Positions 40,693 through 49,489 of a stretch of 64,000 nt of DNA are shown piece after piece. The stretch lies in contig NZ_JAJAPX010000003.1 in assembly GCF_020523965.1 (NCBI RefSeq), positions 186,001-250,000 of the forward strand, written 5' to 3'. Position 1 is the first letter of the stretch, and every line of letters starts with the position of its first letter. The notes below the pieces were generated by a model that saw only the letters and a list, made by a program, of their open reading frames with translations, was not told the DNA's origin and made no database searches. Made by a program: the position numbers and the translations under genes. The stretch comes from Neotamlana sargassicola. GTDB taxonomy: Bacteria > Bacteroidota > Bacteroidia > Flavobacteriales > Flavobacteriaceae.

Positions 40693-41421
40693 ATGAAAAT
40701 TATTTCAATGATTCCTGCAAGGTACAGTGCATCGCGCTTTCCAGGGAAATTAATGCAAGACTTAGGCGGAAAAACAGTAATTCGTAGAACTTATGAAGCG
40801 ACTGTTAAAACAAACTTATTCGATGATGTTTTTGTGGTAACCGATAGCGATATTATTTACAATGAGGTTGTGAATAATGGTGGAAAAGCTATAATGAGCA
40901 TAAAAGAACACGAATGTGGTAGCGACAGAATTGCTGAAGCGGTAGAGCATTTAGATGTCGATATTGTGGTTAATGTGCAAGGCGACGAACCTTTTACAGA
41001 CGAAGAATCGCTTAAAAAACTTATTAATGTTTTTAAAAATGATTCTAAAAACGAAGTAGATTTAGCTTCATTAATGGTGCATATTACAAATGAAGATGAG
41101 ATAAATAACCCAAACACGGTAAAGGTTGTTCTCGATCAAAGTGATTTTGCCTTATACTTTTCGCGAAGCCCAATTCCGTATCCTCGTGATAAAAGTGTAG
41201 ATGTAAAATATTTTAAACATAAAGGTGTTTATGCCTTTAGAAAACAGGCCTTGTTAGATTTTTATAACCTGCCAATGAAAACTTTAGAAGCTTCAGAAAA
41301 ACTAGAGCAACTTCGTTATTTAGAGTACGGCAAGCGTATAAAAATGGTAGAAACCGACGTTGAAGGTATAGAAATTGATACACCCGAAGATTTAGTAAGA
41401 GCGAATAAACAATGGAAATAG
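40693..41421 (+). CDS. kdsB: 3-deoxy-manno-octulosonate (Kdo or Kdo8N) cytidylyltransferase
   Basis: KdsB activates Kdo with CTP for addition to lipid A. The 242 residues show the nucleotide-binding [21 protein letters not shown] start (residues 5-25), [10 protein letters not shown] near 49, [11 protein letters not shown] near 72, [10 protein letters not shown] near 91, the [11 protein letters not shown] block near 155, and the C-terminal [11 protein letters not shown]. The gene starts a run of five closely spaced genes that includes a KdnB-like dehydrogenase, so the natural substrate may be 8-amino-Kdo. This is inferred from the neighbours. Confidence 0.94.
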   Translation: MKIISMIPARYSASRFPGKLMQDLGGKTVIRRTYEATVKTNLFDDVFVVTDSDIIYNEVVNNGGKAIMSIKEHECGSDRIAEAVEHLDVDIVVNVQGDEPFTDEESLKKLINVFKNDSKNEVDLASLMVHITNEDEINNPNTVKVVLDQSDFALYFSRSPIPYPRDKSVDVKYFKHKGVYAFRKQALLDFYNLPMKTLEASEKLEQLRYLEYGKRIKMVETDVEGIEIDTPEDLVRANKQWK

Positions 41422-42116
41422 ATTATAAAAATATAAAAGTAATAGGTTTTGATGCCGACGATACGCTTTGGGTAAACGAAACGTATTTTCGAGATGCCGA
41501 AACCAAATTTGGACAGTTACTATCGGAATACGAAACACCAAACAAATTAGAACAAGAGCTTTTTAAAAAAGAAATTGAAAATCTAGAACTTTATGGTTAC
41601 GGTGTTAAAGCATTTACTTTATCTATGGTTGAAGCCGCTTTGGAACTTTCAAATTATAATGTAAAACCAAAAACTATTGAAGCAGTTTTAAACATAGGTA
41701 AAACCATGTTAAATGAACCTGTAGAATTGCTAGATGGCGTAGAGGAAGTTTTAAAAACCCTATCGAAAAAATACAAACTAATTTTGGCTACAAAAGGCGA
41801 TTTGTTAGATCAAGAGCGCAAGCTTGAAAAATCAGGATTAACAAAGTATTTTCATCACATTGAGGTTTTAAGTGAGAAAAAAGAGGAAAATTATTCTAAA
41901 CTTTTAAATCATTTAGATATTAAACCTTCAGAGTTTTTAATGATTGGAAATTCTTTAAAATCAGACGTTTTACCATTGGTAAATTTAAAGGCAAAAGCTA
42001 TACATGTTCCATTTCATACAACTTGGGCACACGAACAAGTCACAGAAAATGAAACTAATGGTAAGCAATATCAAACTATAAATTCGTTAACCGATTTATT
42101 AAATATATTAGGCTAG
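41412..42116 (+). CDS. HAD family hydrolase
   Basis: This 234-residue haloacid dehalogenase-type phosphatase has the nucleophile motif DADDTLW (residues about 15-21), a helical cap, motif II ILATKGD near 124, a Lys in the LEKSG region, and motif [15 protein letters not shown] near 176-187. It overlaps the 3' end of kdsB by 10 bases, so translation is probably coupled. A role as a phosphatase in the same Kdo pathway (such as Kdo-8-phosphate) is possible. Its substrate is not known, and it is larger than typical KdsC. Confidence 0.85.
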   Translation: MEIDYKNIKVIGFDADDTLWVNETYFRDAETKFGQLLSEYETPNKLEQELFKKEIENLELYGYGVKAFTLSMVEAALELSNYNVKPKTIEAVLNIGKTMLNEPVELLDGVEEVLKTLSKKYKLILATKGDLLDQERKLEKSGLTKYFHHIEVLSEKKEENYSKLLNHLDIKPSEFLMIGNSLKSDVLPLVNLKAKAIHVPFHTTWAHEQVTENETNGKQYQTINSLTDLLNILG

Positions 42117-42117
42117 T

Positions 42118-42735
42118 TTGAAGATTATTGACACAAATACCTGGGAACGAAAACAAGTTTTTGAACATTTTTCAAGCTTTAACGATCCGTATTTTGGTTT
42201 AACAATACCTTTTAATGTTACAAAAGCCTATAGTTTTGCTAAAGCCAACAACATTAGTTTTTTTATAAAGTATTATCACGATTGCTTAAAGGCTGTTAAC
42301 GTAGTTGATAACTTAAAATATAGAATAGTTGAGGGTAAAGTTGTAACATTTGATGTTATACATGGATCAACAACAATTATGCGTGAAAATAAAACCTATG
42401 GATTTTCTTTTATTAAATTTGATGAAGATTTTAAAGGTTTTATTAAAAACTTTGAAGCCGAAAAACAACGAATAAATACATCGGATAATTTATTTCCACC
42501 AGTAAATTCTTTAGATTGTATACATTCATCTGCAATTCCTTGGGTTAGTTTTACAGGAGAAAGGCAACCTGTATCAGGTAAACCAGATTCAGTCCCAAAA
42601 TTTGCTTTTGGTAAGGCCGAAAAAATAAACGGAGAATTAATAATGAATGTATCTATACACGTAAACCACGCTTTAGTTGATGGTTATCACGTGGGAGAAT
42701 TTTCTAAGAATTTTCAACACTATTTAAATCAATAA
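42118..42735 (+). CDS. Chloramphenicol acetyltransferase-like acyltransferase
   Basis: This 205-residue CAT-fold protein starts with TTG (MKIIDTNTWERKQVFEHF, the family's N-terminal signature). The catalytic region is SIHVNHALVDGYHVGEF near 181-197. The catalytic His of HHxxxDG is kept in the form NHALVDG. The family also contains acyltransferases unrelated to antibiotic resistance. Its location between a HAD phosphatase and a KdnB-like dehydrogenase suggests acetylation of a sugar or amino-sugar, not drug resistance. This is inference. Confidence 0.82.
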   Translation: MKIIDTNTWERKQVFEHFSSFNDPYFGLTIPFNVTKAYSFAKANNISFFIKYYHDCLKAVNVVDNLKYRIVEGKVVTFDVIHGSTTIMRENKTYGFSFIKFDEDFKGFIKNFEAEKQRINTSDNLFPPVNSLDCIHSSAIPWVSFTGERQPVSGKPDSVPKFAFGKAEKINGELIMNVSIHVNHALVDGYHVGEFSKNFQHYLNQ

Positions 42736-42778
42736 AAAATAAATAATGGTATTTTTACCATTAGAAAATAAAAAATTA

Positions 42779-43861
42779 ATGACTTATAAGAACTTTCCAA
42801 TGGTGCCAAGAGTTATTTTTGGCAGAGGTAGTTTTAATCAAATTAATGATGTTTTAGCCCCAAAACGCAAAAACATAAATGCCCCTTTTGTTTTTTTAAT
42901 AGACGATGCTTTTAAAGGTAACCCTTGGTTAACGTCAAGAATTCAATTAGCCTACGACGATAAAATTATTTTTATTCCCACAAAAGAAGAACCTAAAACG
43001 GAACAAGTTGATGCTTTGGTTGAAGATATAATTGTTCAATCTAAAGAGCGCCCTTCAGGTATTATTGGAATTGGTGGTGGCACAACTTTAGATATGGCTA
43101 AAGCTGTTGCTATAATGCTTACAAATAGTGGTGAAGCTAAAGATTATCAAGGCTGGGATTTGGTAAAAAATCAGGCTATTTATCATGTAGGTATTCCAAC
43201 TATTTCGGGTACGGGAGCCGAAGTCTCGCGAACAACTGTTTTAACAGGCCCTGAGAAAAAATTAGGTATAAATTCAGATTACACACCTTTCGATCAAGTT
43301 ATACTAGATTCAGAATTAACAAAAGATGTACCTAAAAACCAGTGGTTTTACACAGGAATGGATTGTTATATCCATTGCGTTGAGTCATTAACGGGCACTT
43401 ATTTAAATGAATTTAGTAAAAGTTACGGCGAAAAGGCTTTCGAGTTGTGTAAGCAAATATTTTTAGATGATACATTATCAAAAACTGATGCACAAGAAAA
43501 GCTTATGATGGCTTCTTGGCACGGTGGTATGAGTATAGCGTATTCTCAAGTAGGTGTTGCACATGCATTAAGTTACGGGCTTGCATTTTTATTAGGTGTA
43601 AAACATGGTATTGGCAATTGTATAGTTTTTAACCATTTAGAAGAGTTTTATCCAGAAGGTGTTGCTTTATTTAAAAAAATGAAGGAAAAACATAAAATTG
43701 AATTGCCTGAAGGTATTTGTGCTAATTTATCTGAAGACGAATTTAACACCATGATAAAAGTTGCTCTTGGTTTAGAGCCTTTATGGGAAAATGCACTTGG
43801 TAAAAACTGGAAAACAATAGCTACTCCAGAAAAGCTACGTTCGCTTTACGAAAAAATGTAG
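42779..43861 (+). CDS. KdnB-like iron-containing alcohol dehydrogenase (Kdo 8-oxidase)
   Basis: This is an iron-dependent alcohol dehydrogenase of about 360 residues. I chose the ATG at 42779 (MTYKNFPMVPRVIFGRGSFNQ) over the one at 42746 because the family begins close to FGRGSF. It has the NAD-binding GIGGGTTLDMAKAVA, the GIPTISGTGAEVSRTTVLTGP block, and metal-ligand His residues in HALSYGLAFLLGVKHGIGNC. From memory, the whole protein resembles Shewanella KdnB, which oxidises Kdo at C8 before KdnA transaminates it to 8-amino-3,8-dideoxy-manno-octulosonate. The kdsB gene upstream supports this. No KdnA-like aminotransferase is in the window. Confidence 0.82.
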   Translation: MTYKNFPMVPRVIFGRGSFNQINDVLAPKRKNINAPFVFLIDDAFKGNPWLTSRIQLAYDDKIIFIPTKEEPKTEQVDALVEDIIVQSKERPSGIIGIGGGTTLDMAKAVAIMLTNSGEAKDYQGWDLVKNQAIYHVGIPTISGTGAEVSRTTVLTGPEKKLGINSDYTPFDQVILDSELTKDVPKNQWFYTGMDCYIHCVESLTGTYLNEFSKSYGEKAFELCKQIFLDDTLSKTDAQEKLMMASWHGGMSIAYSQVGVAHALSYGLAFLLGVKHGIGNCIVFNHLEEFYPEGVALFKKMKEKHKIELPEGICANLSEDEFNTMIKVALGLEPLWENALGKNWKTIATPEKLRSLYEKM

Positions 43862-43862
43862 C

Positions 43863-44414
43863 ATGCAAAAACTGGCAAAATTTATATATTTTAAGCTATT
43901 AGGTTGGCAAATAGCAGGCAATACTAATATGTCTAAAAACAAAGTTAAAAAGGCCGTTATTATTGCTGTACCGCATACAAGTTGGCACGATTTTTATATT
44001 GGTGTTTTGCTTAGAACAATAATAGCAATAAAAATAAATTTTGTTGGAAAAAAGGAACTTTTTATTTTTCCTTTTGGACTTTTTTTTAGAGCCATGGGAG
44101 GCACTCCTGTGAATAGAGGTAGTAATGAAAATAAAGTTGAAGCTATGGCTAAACTTTTTAAAAATAAAGAAGAATTTAGAATTACTCTAGCTCCCGAAGG
44201 TACAAGAAAAAAAGTACAGAAGTGGCGTTCGGGTTTTTATTACATAGCAAAAATGGCTAACGTACCCATAATTATGGTTACTTTCGATTTTAAAAATAAA
44301 CAAAACAAGATATCAGAACCTTTTTATCCAACAGAAAATAAGGAAGCCGATTTTATTTTTATGGAAAACTTTTTTAAAGGTGTAAAAGGTAAGGTTGATA
44401 AATACTCGTATTAG
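43863..44414 (+). CDS. 1-acyl-sn-glycerol-3-phosphate acyltransferase-like protein (PlsC family)
   Basis: This 183-residue single-domain lysophospholipid-type acyltransferase has the HX4D motif as HTSWHD (about residues 38-43), the FPFGLFFRAMGG region near 75, and the second conserved EGTR motif in LAPEGTRKKVQKWRSG near 115. An N-terminal amphipathic segment probably binds the membrane. It begins 1 base after the KdnB-like stop, so it is the last gene of the kdsB-led run. Phosphatidic acid synthesis is the family default, and acylation of an envelope glycolipid is an alternative. Confidence 0.85.
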   Translation: MQKLAKFIYFKLLGWQIAGNTNMSKNKVKKAVIIAVPHTSWHDFYIGVLLRTIIAIKINFVGKKELFIFPFGLFFRAMGGTPVNRGSNENKVEAMAKLFKNKEEFRITLAPEGTRKKVQKWRSGFYYIAKMANVPIIMVTFDFKNKQNKISEPFYPTENKEADFIFMENFFKGVKGKVDKYSY

Positions 44415-44467
44415 TTTATAGTTTGGCATTAATTTTGTCTTTAACAATAGATATATATTCGTGAAAC

Positions 44468-44574
44468 ATAAAGTAAACAAGTATTTGTCAATAAAAAGAA
44501 ACATGAATAAAACAAAAAAGCTACTTTTTAAAAGTAGCTTTTTTGTTTTCAGTATATAAACTTGTTTACTTTAT
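44468..44574. repeat. 15-bp perfect inverted repeat bracketing a terminator
   Basis: ATAAAGTAAACAAGT (44468-44482) and its exact complement ACTTGTTTACTTTAT (44560-44574) enclose the terminator hairpin at 44515-44545. The right arm covers the stop codon of the zinc protease gene. The arrangement is a nested pair of inverted repeats 107 bases long overall. Confidence 0.55.
44515..44545. terminator. Bidirectional terminator between PlsC-like and zinc protease genes
   Basis: AGCTACTTTT (44519-44528) and AAAAGTAGCT (44530-44539) are complementary, flanked by A-tracts on the left and T-tracts on the right, so the hairpin can work on both strands. It lies between two convergent genes. The stem sequence AAAAAAGCTAC/GTAGCTTTTTT recurs in the terminator at 54495-54526. 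Confidence 0.8.
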
Positions 44575-47163
44575 CTCTTTTATTGCGTTATCAATTAAAG
44601 TTCTTAAGTGTTGTTTATGAGCTTTGGTAGAAATATTTCCGCTGGCGGATGCCATGTTTCTAACGGCTTTTAAGTTATACAAAGCCATTGATTTTGCATT
44701 ATTTGTATAGCTTCCGCTTTGCTTACCAGTTAAAATATTAATTAGCATATTGGTATATTCTAATTGTAAGTTTTGTCTAAAAGAATTAATACTTCCGTAT
44801 ATATCAGCTTTAAAAATAGCATTATTTAAATCTGTCATAAATTTAGATAAAACATACTGATTGCCATAAAGTTCTGAATCTGTGATACGTTGTAAGGTAT
44901 TGTAATGTAATAAATGGTTTAAAACATTTTTTTGGTAACTTAATACTTGCTCGTGTATTTTTGGATCTTCAGGACCTCTAAAAAAGTTATAACCACGGCG
45001 TTGAAGTGCTAGATAATTATATAAATCATTAGGAGCATCAAAAGCATTAGGCGCAAAAACATATTTACTTAAAGCAGCCATAGCTCTTTTTTGGTCTTCT
45101 AAACTAACAGGCGTATAAGGTTGTTTTGCATTTTCTTGTCCTGCCATAGCCCGTTCTACATAAACACCACCAATTTGTCTTGAAATAACATTGGCAGCTC
45201 CTGCCTTTTGGCTGCTTAGTAAATAATAAACACGTCTTAATTCTTGATAAGATTCACCATCTTTTATAAAACGCTGTTTTGCCGTTTTCATTAAGTCGTT
45301 AGATAGCTCAATTCTATCAATGGAATAGGTAATAGGATCGTTTGATTGATCGTTAGTCATTACCCTAGGGTCAATTGCTTTTCCTGGCGATCGCATATCA
45401 TCAGCATCGTTACCAAAAATAAGTTCTGGTTTGGTAGATTGATTTAATAAGGTTTGTTTTTCAGTTTCGTTTTGAAATGGTGTGTAACCAAATTGAATGG
45501 CCCAAACATCGTAAGGACCTACAGCCGTATCGTCGTATTGACCTTGCTTACTTCTGTCTCTAGTTATGTTAAGTGTAGCATAATCCATAACGGAACCAGT
45601 TAAACATTTCCCTTCAATAAATTCTGGCGTAGCTAATTGCTCTGGAGTGTATAAATAACTCGCTTTCATGTTGTGGTTAAGCCCTAATGTATGCCCAACT
45701 TCGTGCATAATTAAGGCTGTCATCGATTCTTTTTTAATGCGCTCCATCTCTAAATCGGAAGCTCCTGTGGCAGAAGCTACCGCATTTGCAAACATAACAT
45801 CTTGGTGCATTAAGTGCCCTAATGAGCAATACTTATAATCGTTTTCATTGGCATGTTCATGCTCAAAATATTCATTTTCTGCTGCTAAATTGTATAATTT
45901 ATCGTAAAACACACGGTTTGTAAAGTGAACAAATTCTAACATAATATCGGCTCCTAAAATTTGACCTGTTTTTGGGTTTACAAAACTTGGGCCGTAACCA
46001 CCAAAAGGAGGACGAGGAGATGAAGTCCAACGTAAAACATTATAGCGAATATCTCCAGCATCCCAATCGGCATCATCTGGTTGAATTTTAACTACCATAG
46101 CATTTTTAAATCCTGCTTTTTCAAATGCAGTATTCCATTGTAAAACGCCTTGTTTTATAGTTTCTCTCCATTCTAAAGGTGTTGAGTTTTCAATCCACCA
46201 AGTTATTGGTTCAACAGGTTCTGAAATAGCCAATTCCGGATTCTTTTTTACAAGATGCCAACGATGAACTAAATCGCGGTAAGGTGTTGATGATGTTGAC
46301 GTTTGATCTTCAACTTGTGTAGTAAAATATCCAACCCGAGGGTCGTCTAATAAAATTTCATAATCGTTTTTAGGCATTTCAATTAAACTATGAAATACTT
46401 TAATGCTTACATTTCGTCCATCTGAAACAGCACTCGAGCCGCTATTTAATACTGAAGGCGATGAGTATACATATTCAACTTCCAAATTAGTATTTTCAGG
46501 ATAGTTTTTTATGCTTCTTATTTTAGATTTACCTTTATCTAAATTTCCTAGTTTAAATGAAGTAGGCGGAGTTCCTGGACGATTTGAAGGTTTTATTTGT
46601 GCGAATGTTTCTTTTAAAAACAAATCATCTGCTTTAATTAAGTATAAACTGTCTTTTTTATCGTAAGCTTCAATTTTTAAGCTAGCCATATTACCTTGAC
46701 TTGTATTGGCATCTTTCGATTTGGCTAAAGGGCTTTCTGGATCGAAATAGAATGAGGTGTTTTGAGTTACAAACTCAATTTTATTGAAATATTTTTCTAT
46801 TTTAAATACTTTTGACCCACGGTAAGAACCTCTGTTAATTCGACCAGCATCCATTACGCCATCGGCTATTTGGCTAAAATATATGTATTCTTTACCTATT
46901 TGATCTTCAGAAATTAGCATTTGTAACGAACCCGAAATGGTATCTTGGTAAACCGGGAATAATCCGTCAATCTTTTTACTAGATTTTACTAAATCTGTAA
47001 TTGTTTTTTCTTTTGATTTTTTTGCAGCAGGTGCTTCTGTTTCTGTTTTATTTTTATTTTTTTTCTTCTTTTTATTTTGTGCTTCAAAATTAGGAACATA
47101 AAATAAAGTACAGGCTAAAAATAGCACAGATAAAAACTTAAGGTTTTGGTTTTTTAGTTTCAT
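44566..47163 (-). CDS. Secreted zinc-dependent metalloprotease (DUF5117/DUF5118 type)
   Basis: This is an exported protease of about 865 residues. The ATG at 47163 is preferred to 47190 because it begins a standard signal peptide (MKLKNQNLKFLSVLFLACTL). A Lys-rich segment follows the signal. The N-terminal region has the DUF5118/DUF5117 blocks (FPVYQDTISGSLQMLISEDQIGKEYIYFSQIADG; VFHSLIEMPKNDYEILLDDPRVGYFTTQVEDQ). The metzincin-type zinc site HEVGHTLGLNHN lies near residue 485 with a downstream MDY turn. The protein ends in a helical region. Family members are common in Bacteroidota. Their targets are mostly unknown. Confidence 0.9.
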   Translation of the reverse strand: MKLKNQNLKFLSVLFLACTLFYVPNFEAQNKKKKKNKNKTETEAPAAKKSKEKTITDLVKSSKKIDGLFPVYQDTISGSLQMLISEDQIGKEYIYFSQIADGVMDAGRINRGSYRGSKVFKIEKYFNKIEFVTQNTSFYFDPESPLAKSKDANTSQGNMASLKIEAYDKKDSLYLIKADDLFLKETFAQIKPSNRPGTPPTSFKLGNLDKGKSKIRSIKNYPENTNLEVEYVYSSPSVLNSGSSAVSDGRNVSIKVFHSLIEMPKNDYEILLDDPRVGYFTTQVEDQTSTSSTPYRDLVHRWHLVKKNPELAISEPVEPITWWIENSTPLEWRETIKQGVLQWNTAFEKAGFKNAMVVKIQPDDADWDAGDIRYNVLRWTSSPRPPFGGYGPSFVNPKTGQILGADIMLEFVHFTNRVFYDKLYNLAAENEYFEHEHANENDYKYCSLGHLMHQDVMFANAVASATGASDLEMERIKKESMTALIMHEVGHTLGLNHNMKASYLYTPEQLATPEFIEGKCLTGSVMDYATLNITRDRSKQGQYDDTAVGPYDVWAIQFGYTPFQNETEKQTLLNQSTKPELIFGNDADDMRSPGKAIDPRVMTNDQSNDPITYSIDRIELSNDLMKTAKQRFIKDGESYQELRRVYYLLSSQKAGAANVISRQIGGVYVERAMAGQENAKQPYTPVSLEDQKRAMAALSKYVFAPNAFDAPNDLYNYLALQRRGYNFFRGPEDPKIHEQVLSYQKNVLNHLLHYNTLQRITDSELYGNQYVLSKFMTDLNNAIFKADIYGSINSFRQNLQLEYTNMLINILTGKQSGSYTNNAKSMALYNLKAVRNMASASGNISTKAHKQHLRTLIDNAIKEIK

Positions 47164-47271
47164 TAATACATTTTTTAGAGAAAAAATCAATTCTCATTGA
47201 ATTTAATTCAGTAAATGTATTAAATATTTACTTTTTTTCTATTCAATAAAAAGTTAAATATTATTGTTTTA

Positions 47272-48252
47272 CTAAATATTTCCTAAAATACTGTCCATAA
47301 CCCAACTGGTATGCAATGCGCTTTTACCTGTAGAAGGATGATTTTGTTTTTGGCTTAATAAATCATCTCGCATTAATTGCACATGATGCCATTGTATATG
47401 CTTTGGATTTTCAATGAAAAGCTCCTCATTTTTTGTTTCAGATTTTAAAATGATTGGATTTTCATGAAATACAGAAAATTCAATAGTGCCTTTTGTGCCG
47501 TAAATTACTTTTTTATCTACATGATCATTGCATCCAAAATTCCAAGTTCCATTACCTGTTATTCCATTTTTATGAATCCATGATGCCATTACAGCATCTA
47601 AGGCGGTGTACAAGTTTTGCTGGTTTGTGGCAATACCTTTTGCAATAGTAATATCGCCTAGTAAATATGTAAATAAATCTAATTCATGGCTAGCTAAATC
47701 GTCAAAATATCCAGCAGGAGCAATGTTTTTGTCGGTTCTCCAATTGTAATTACCCGATAAATCGGTTTCGTTAGGTGGCTTGCTTAAGTGTGACGAAATA
47801 TGCCTAACATCACCTATATATTTGGCTTCAAGCCATTCCTTTATTTTTAAGAAGCGCGGTAAAGATCTTCTGTAATAGGCCACAAATAAGGGTAAATTAT
47901 TAGTTTCAAATGCTTCAATTATGGCAAGTGCTTCTTTATAAGATGGAGTTATTGGTTTTTCAATACAGCAAGGTTTTCCAGCAGCAGCAACTTTTAAAGC
48001 ATAGTATTTATGTGTATCTGGAGGTGTTGCAATGTATACAGCATCAATGCTAGCATCATTAATTAAATCGTTAGCATTGGTGTACGTTTTTTTTATGTTA
48101 TGGCGTTTGGCGTAATCCAATAATTTGGTTTCATCGCGACGCATAACAGCATGAAGGTTAAAACCTTCAACCTTTTTGTAAGCAGGTCCGCTTTTTACTT
48201 CCGTAACGTCGCCACAACCTATTATTCCCCAATTAATTTGTGCATTTTGCAT
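47272..48252 (-). CDS. Gfo/Idh/MocA family oxidoreductase
   Basis: This NAD(P)-dependent dehydrogenase has about 326 residues. The start at 48252 (MQNAQINWGIIGCGDVTEVKSGPA) is chosen over 48510 because the Rossmann motif GIIGCGDV must be near the N-terminus. The upstream 86 codons do not look like the family, and a consensus -7 element lies just upstream at 48282-48289. The EKP motif is in CCIEKPITPSYKEAL near 92, and the catalytic His region is DLASHELDLFTYLLGD near 180. Family members oxidise sugars, inositols and related compounds. The substrate is not known. Confidence 0.9.
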   Translation of the reverse strand: MQNAQINWGIIGCGDVTEVKSGPAYKKVEGFNLHAVMRRDETKLLDYAKRHNIKKTYTNANDLINDASIDAVYIATPPDTHKYYALKVAAAGKPCCIEKPITPSYKEALAIIEAFETNNLPLFVAYYRRSLPRFLKIKEWLEAKYIGDVRHISSHLSKPPNETDLSGNYNWRTDKNIAPAGYFDDLASHELDLFTYLLGDITIAKGIATNQQNLYTALDAVMASWIHKNGITGNGTWNFGCNDHVDKKVIYGTKGTIEFSVFHENPIILKSETKNEELFIENPKHIQWHHVQLMRDDLLSQKQNHPSTGKSALHTSWVMDSILGNI

Positions 48253-48281
48253 GATTTGCCTCGTTTTTCTATCAATATTTT

Positions 48282-48289
48282 CAAAAATA
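48282..48289 (-). promoter_or_regulatory. -7 element TATTTTTG before the Gfo/Idh/MocA gene
   Basis: This is an exact TAnnTTTG match on the minus strand, 29 bases upstream of the chosen ATG at 48252. It supports that start over the longer frame. Confidence 0.45.
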
Positions 48290-48376
48290 TAATTTCTAAT
48301 TAAAAAAAAGTATAAAATTTTAAAACCGCATAAATAAAAACTTCGTAGGTAGTGTAAATTGAAAACAAAATATATT

Positions 48377-49411
48377 ATGAAACGATTAAACCTAGCAAAA
48401 TTATTGTCGATTACAGTTATCTCAAGTATTTTTTTAATGTCGTGTGAAGACAATGACGACAATTTGGATAACGACACAGGAACAGGAACATATTTGTATA
48501 CATCAAACAATGCTAATGGCGATATTACATATTATAATGTTACCGATATGAGCGATGTTACAACGACGGCACTTTTAACGTCGTCTACAGCTGCTGATGG
48601 TATATATTATAACCCAGATGAAGATGTAATTGTTCAAGCTTCAAGAAGCAATTTTGCATTAGAAGCATACACAAACACTTCAATGAGTAGTTCTGGTACT
48701 TCTATTTCTGTAAGTATAGCGGGAAGTACCGATATGACGAGCCCTCGTGAACTGGCTGTAAATGGTGATTTTTATGTAGTTGCCGATAATGCCGATGTAG
48801 ATGGCGATCCAGATACTGCAGATGGACGTTTATATATTTACGAGAATACCGGAAGTAGTTTTACTTTAAGAAATGTAATTACAACCGATTTTAAACTTTG
48901 GGGAATTATTTTTGAAGGAGACGATTTATATGCCATTGTTGACACAACAAATGAACTAGCCGTTTATACAGACTTTTTATCGAACACTACCGATGCTGCA
49001 GTTTCTGCAACGAAAACTATTGCTATTGAAGGCTTAGTAAGAACACACGGTTTAACGTACGATGCCACGTCTGATACCATGATTTTAACCGATATTGCAG
49101 AAGCCACAAATGGTCAAGATGATGGTGGTTTTCATGTAATAACTAATTTTATGACTAAATTTAGTAGTACAACCGATGGTGGTACTTTAGCTTTAACAGA
49201 TCAAATTCGTGTTGCAGGTAGTGAAACCATGTTAGGAAACCCTGTTGATGTGGCTTTTGATAATGCAACCGAAACGGTTTACATAGCTGAAGCTGGAAAT
49301 AACGGCGGAAGAATTTTAGCATTTAATAACATTGGAAGTGGTGGCAATATTGCGCCAGTACTTAACTACGATTTAGCTTCGGCTTCTTCGGTTTATTTAG
49401 TTAAATATTAA
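48377..49411 (+). CDS. Lipoprotein with beta-propeller-like repeats
   Basis: This is a predicted lipoprotein of 344 residues. Starting at the ATG at 48377 gives a normal signal peptide with lipobox IFLMSC (Cys22), followed by an acidic Asp/Asn linker (EDNDDNLDNDTG). The body consists of beta-strand repeats ending in phrases like YLYTSNNANGDITYYNV, GRLYIYENTG, LAVYTDFLSN and GRILAFNNIGSGGNI. These suggest a six- or seven-bladed propeller of the NHL/YncE kind. I do not recognise the function. Confidence 0.78.
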   Translation: MKRLNLAKLLSITVISSIFLMSCEDNDDNLDNDTGTGTYLYTSNNANGDITYYNVTDMSDVTTTALLTSSTAADGIYYNPDEDVIVQASRSNFALEAYTNTSMSSSGTSISVSIAGSTDMTSPRELAVNGDFYVVADNADVDGDPDTADGRLYIYENTGSSFTLRNVITTDFKLWGIIFEGDDLYAIVDTTNELAVYTDFLSNTTDAAVSATKTIAIEGLVRTHGLTYDATSDTMILTDIAEATNGQDDGGFHVITNFMTKFSSTTDGGTLALTDQIRVAGSETMLGNPVDVAFDNATETVYIAEAGNNGGRILAFNNIGSGGNIAPVLNYDLASASSVYLVKY

Positions 49412-49430
49412 TAAAAACATTATTAATTAT

Positions 49431-49468
49431 AAAAAGCGGTTAGCATTTTTTTTGCTAACCGCTTTTTT
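49431..49468. terminator. Bidirectional terminator between the propeller lipoprotein gene and yebC
   Basis: AAAAAGCGGTTAGCA (49431-49445) pairs perfectly over 15 bp with TGCTAACCGCTTTTT (49453-49467) around a loop of seven T. It lies between convergent genes and has A- and T-tracts on both sides. Confidence 0.88.
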
Positions 49469-49489
49469 AGTTTTTACTTGTTTAATATT

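Noticed and set aside
47272-48510. Longer 412-residue version of the Gfo/Idh/MocA gene
   Set aside because: The extra 86 residues are not family-like, overlap the next gene's promoter region and start, and a -7 element supports the start at 48252.
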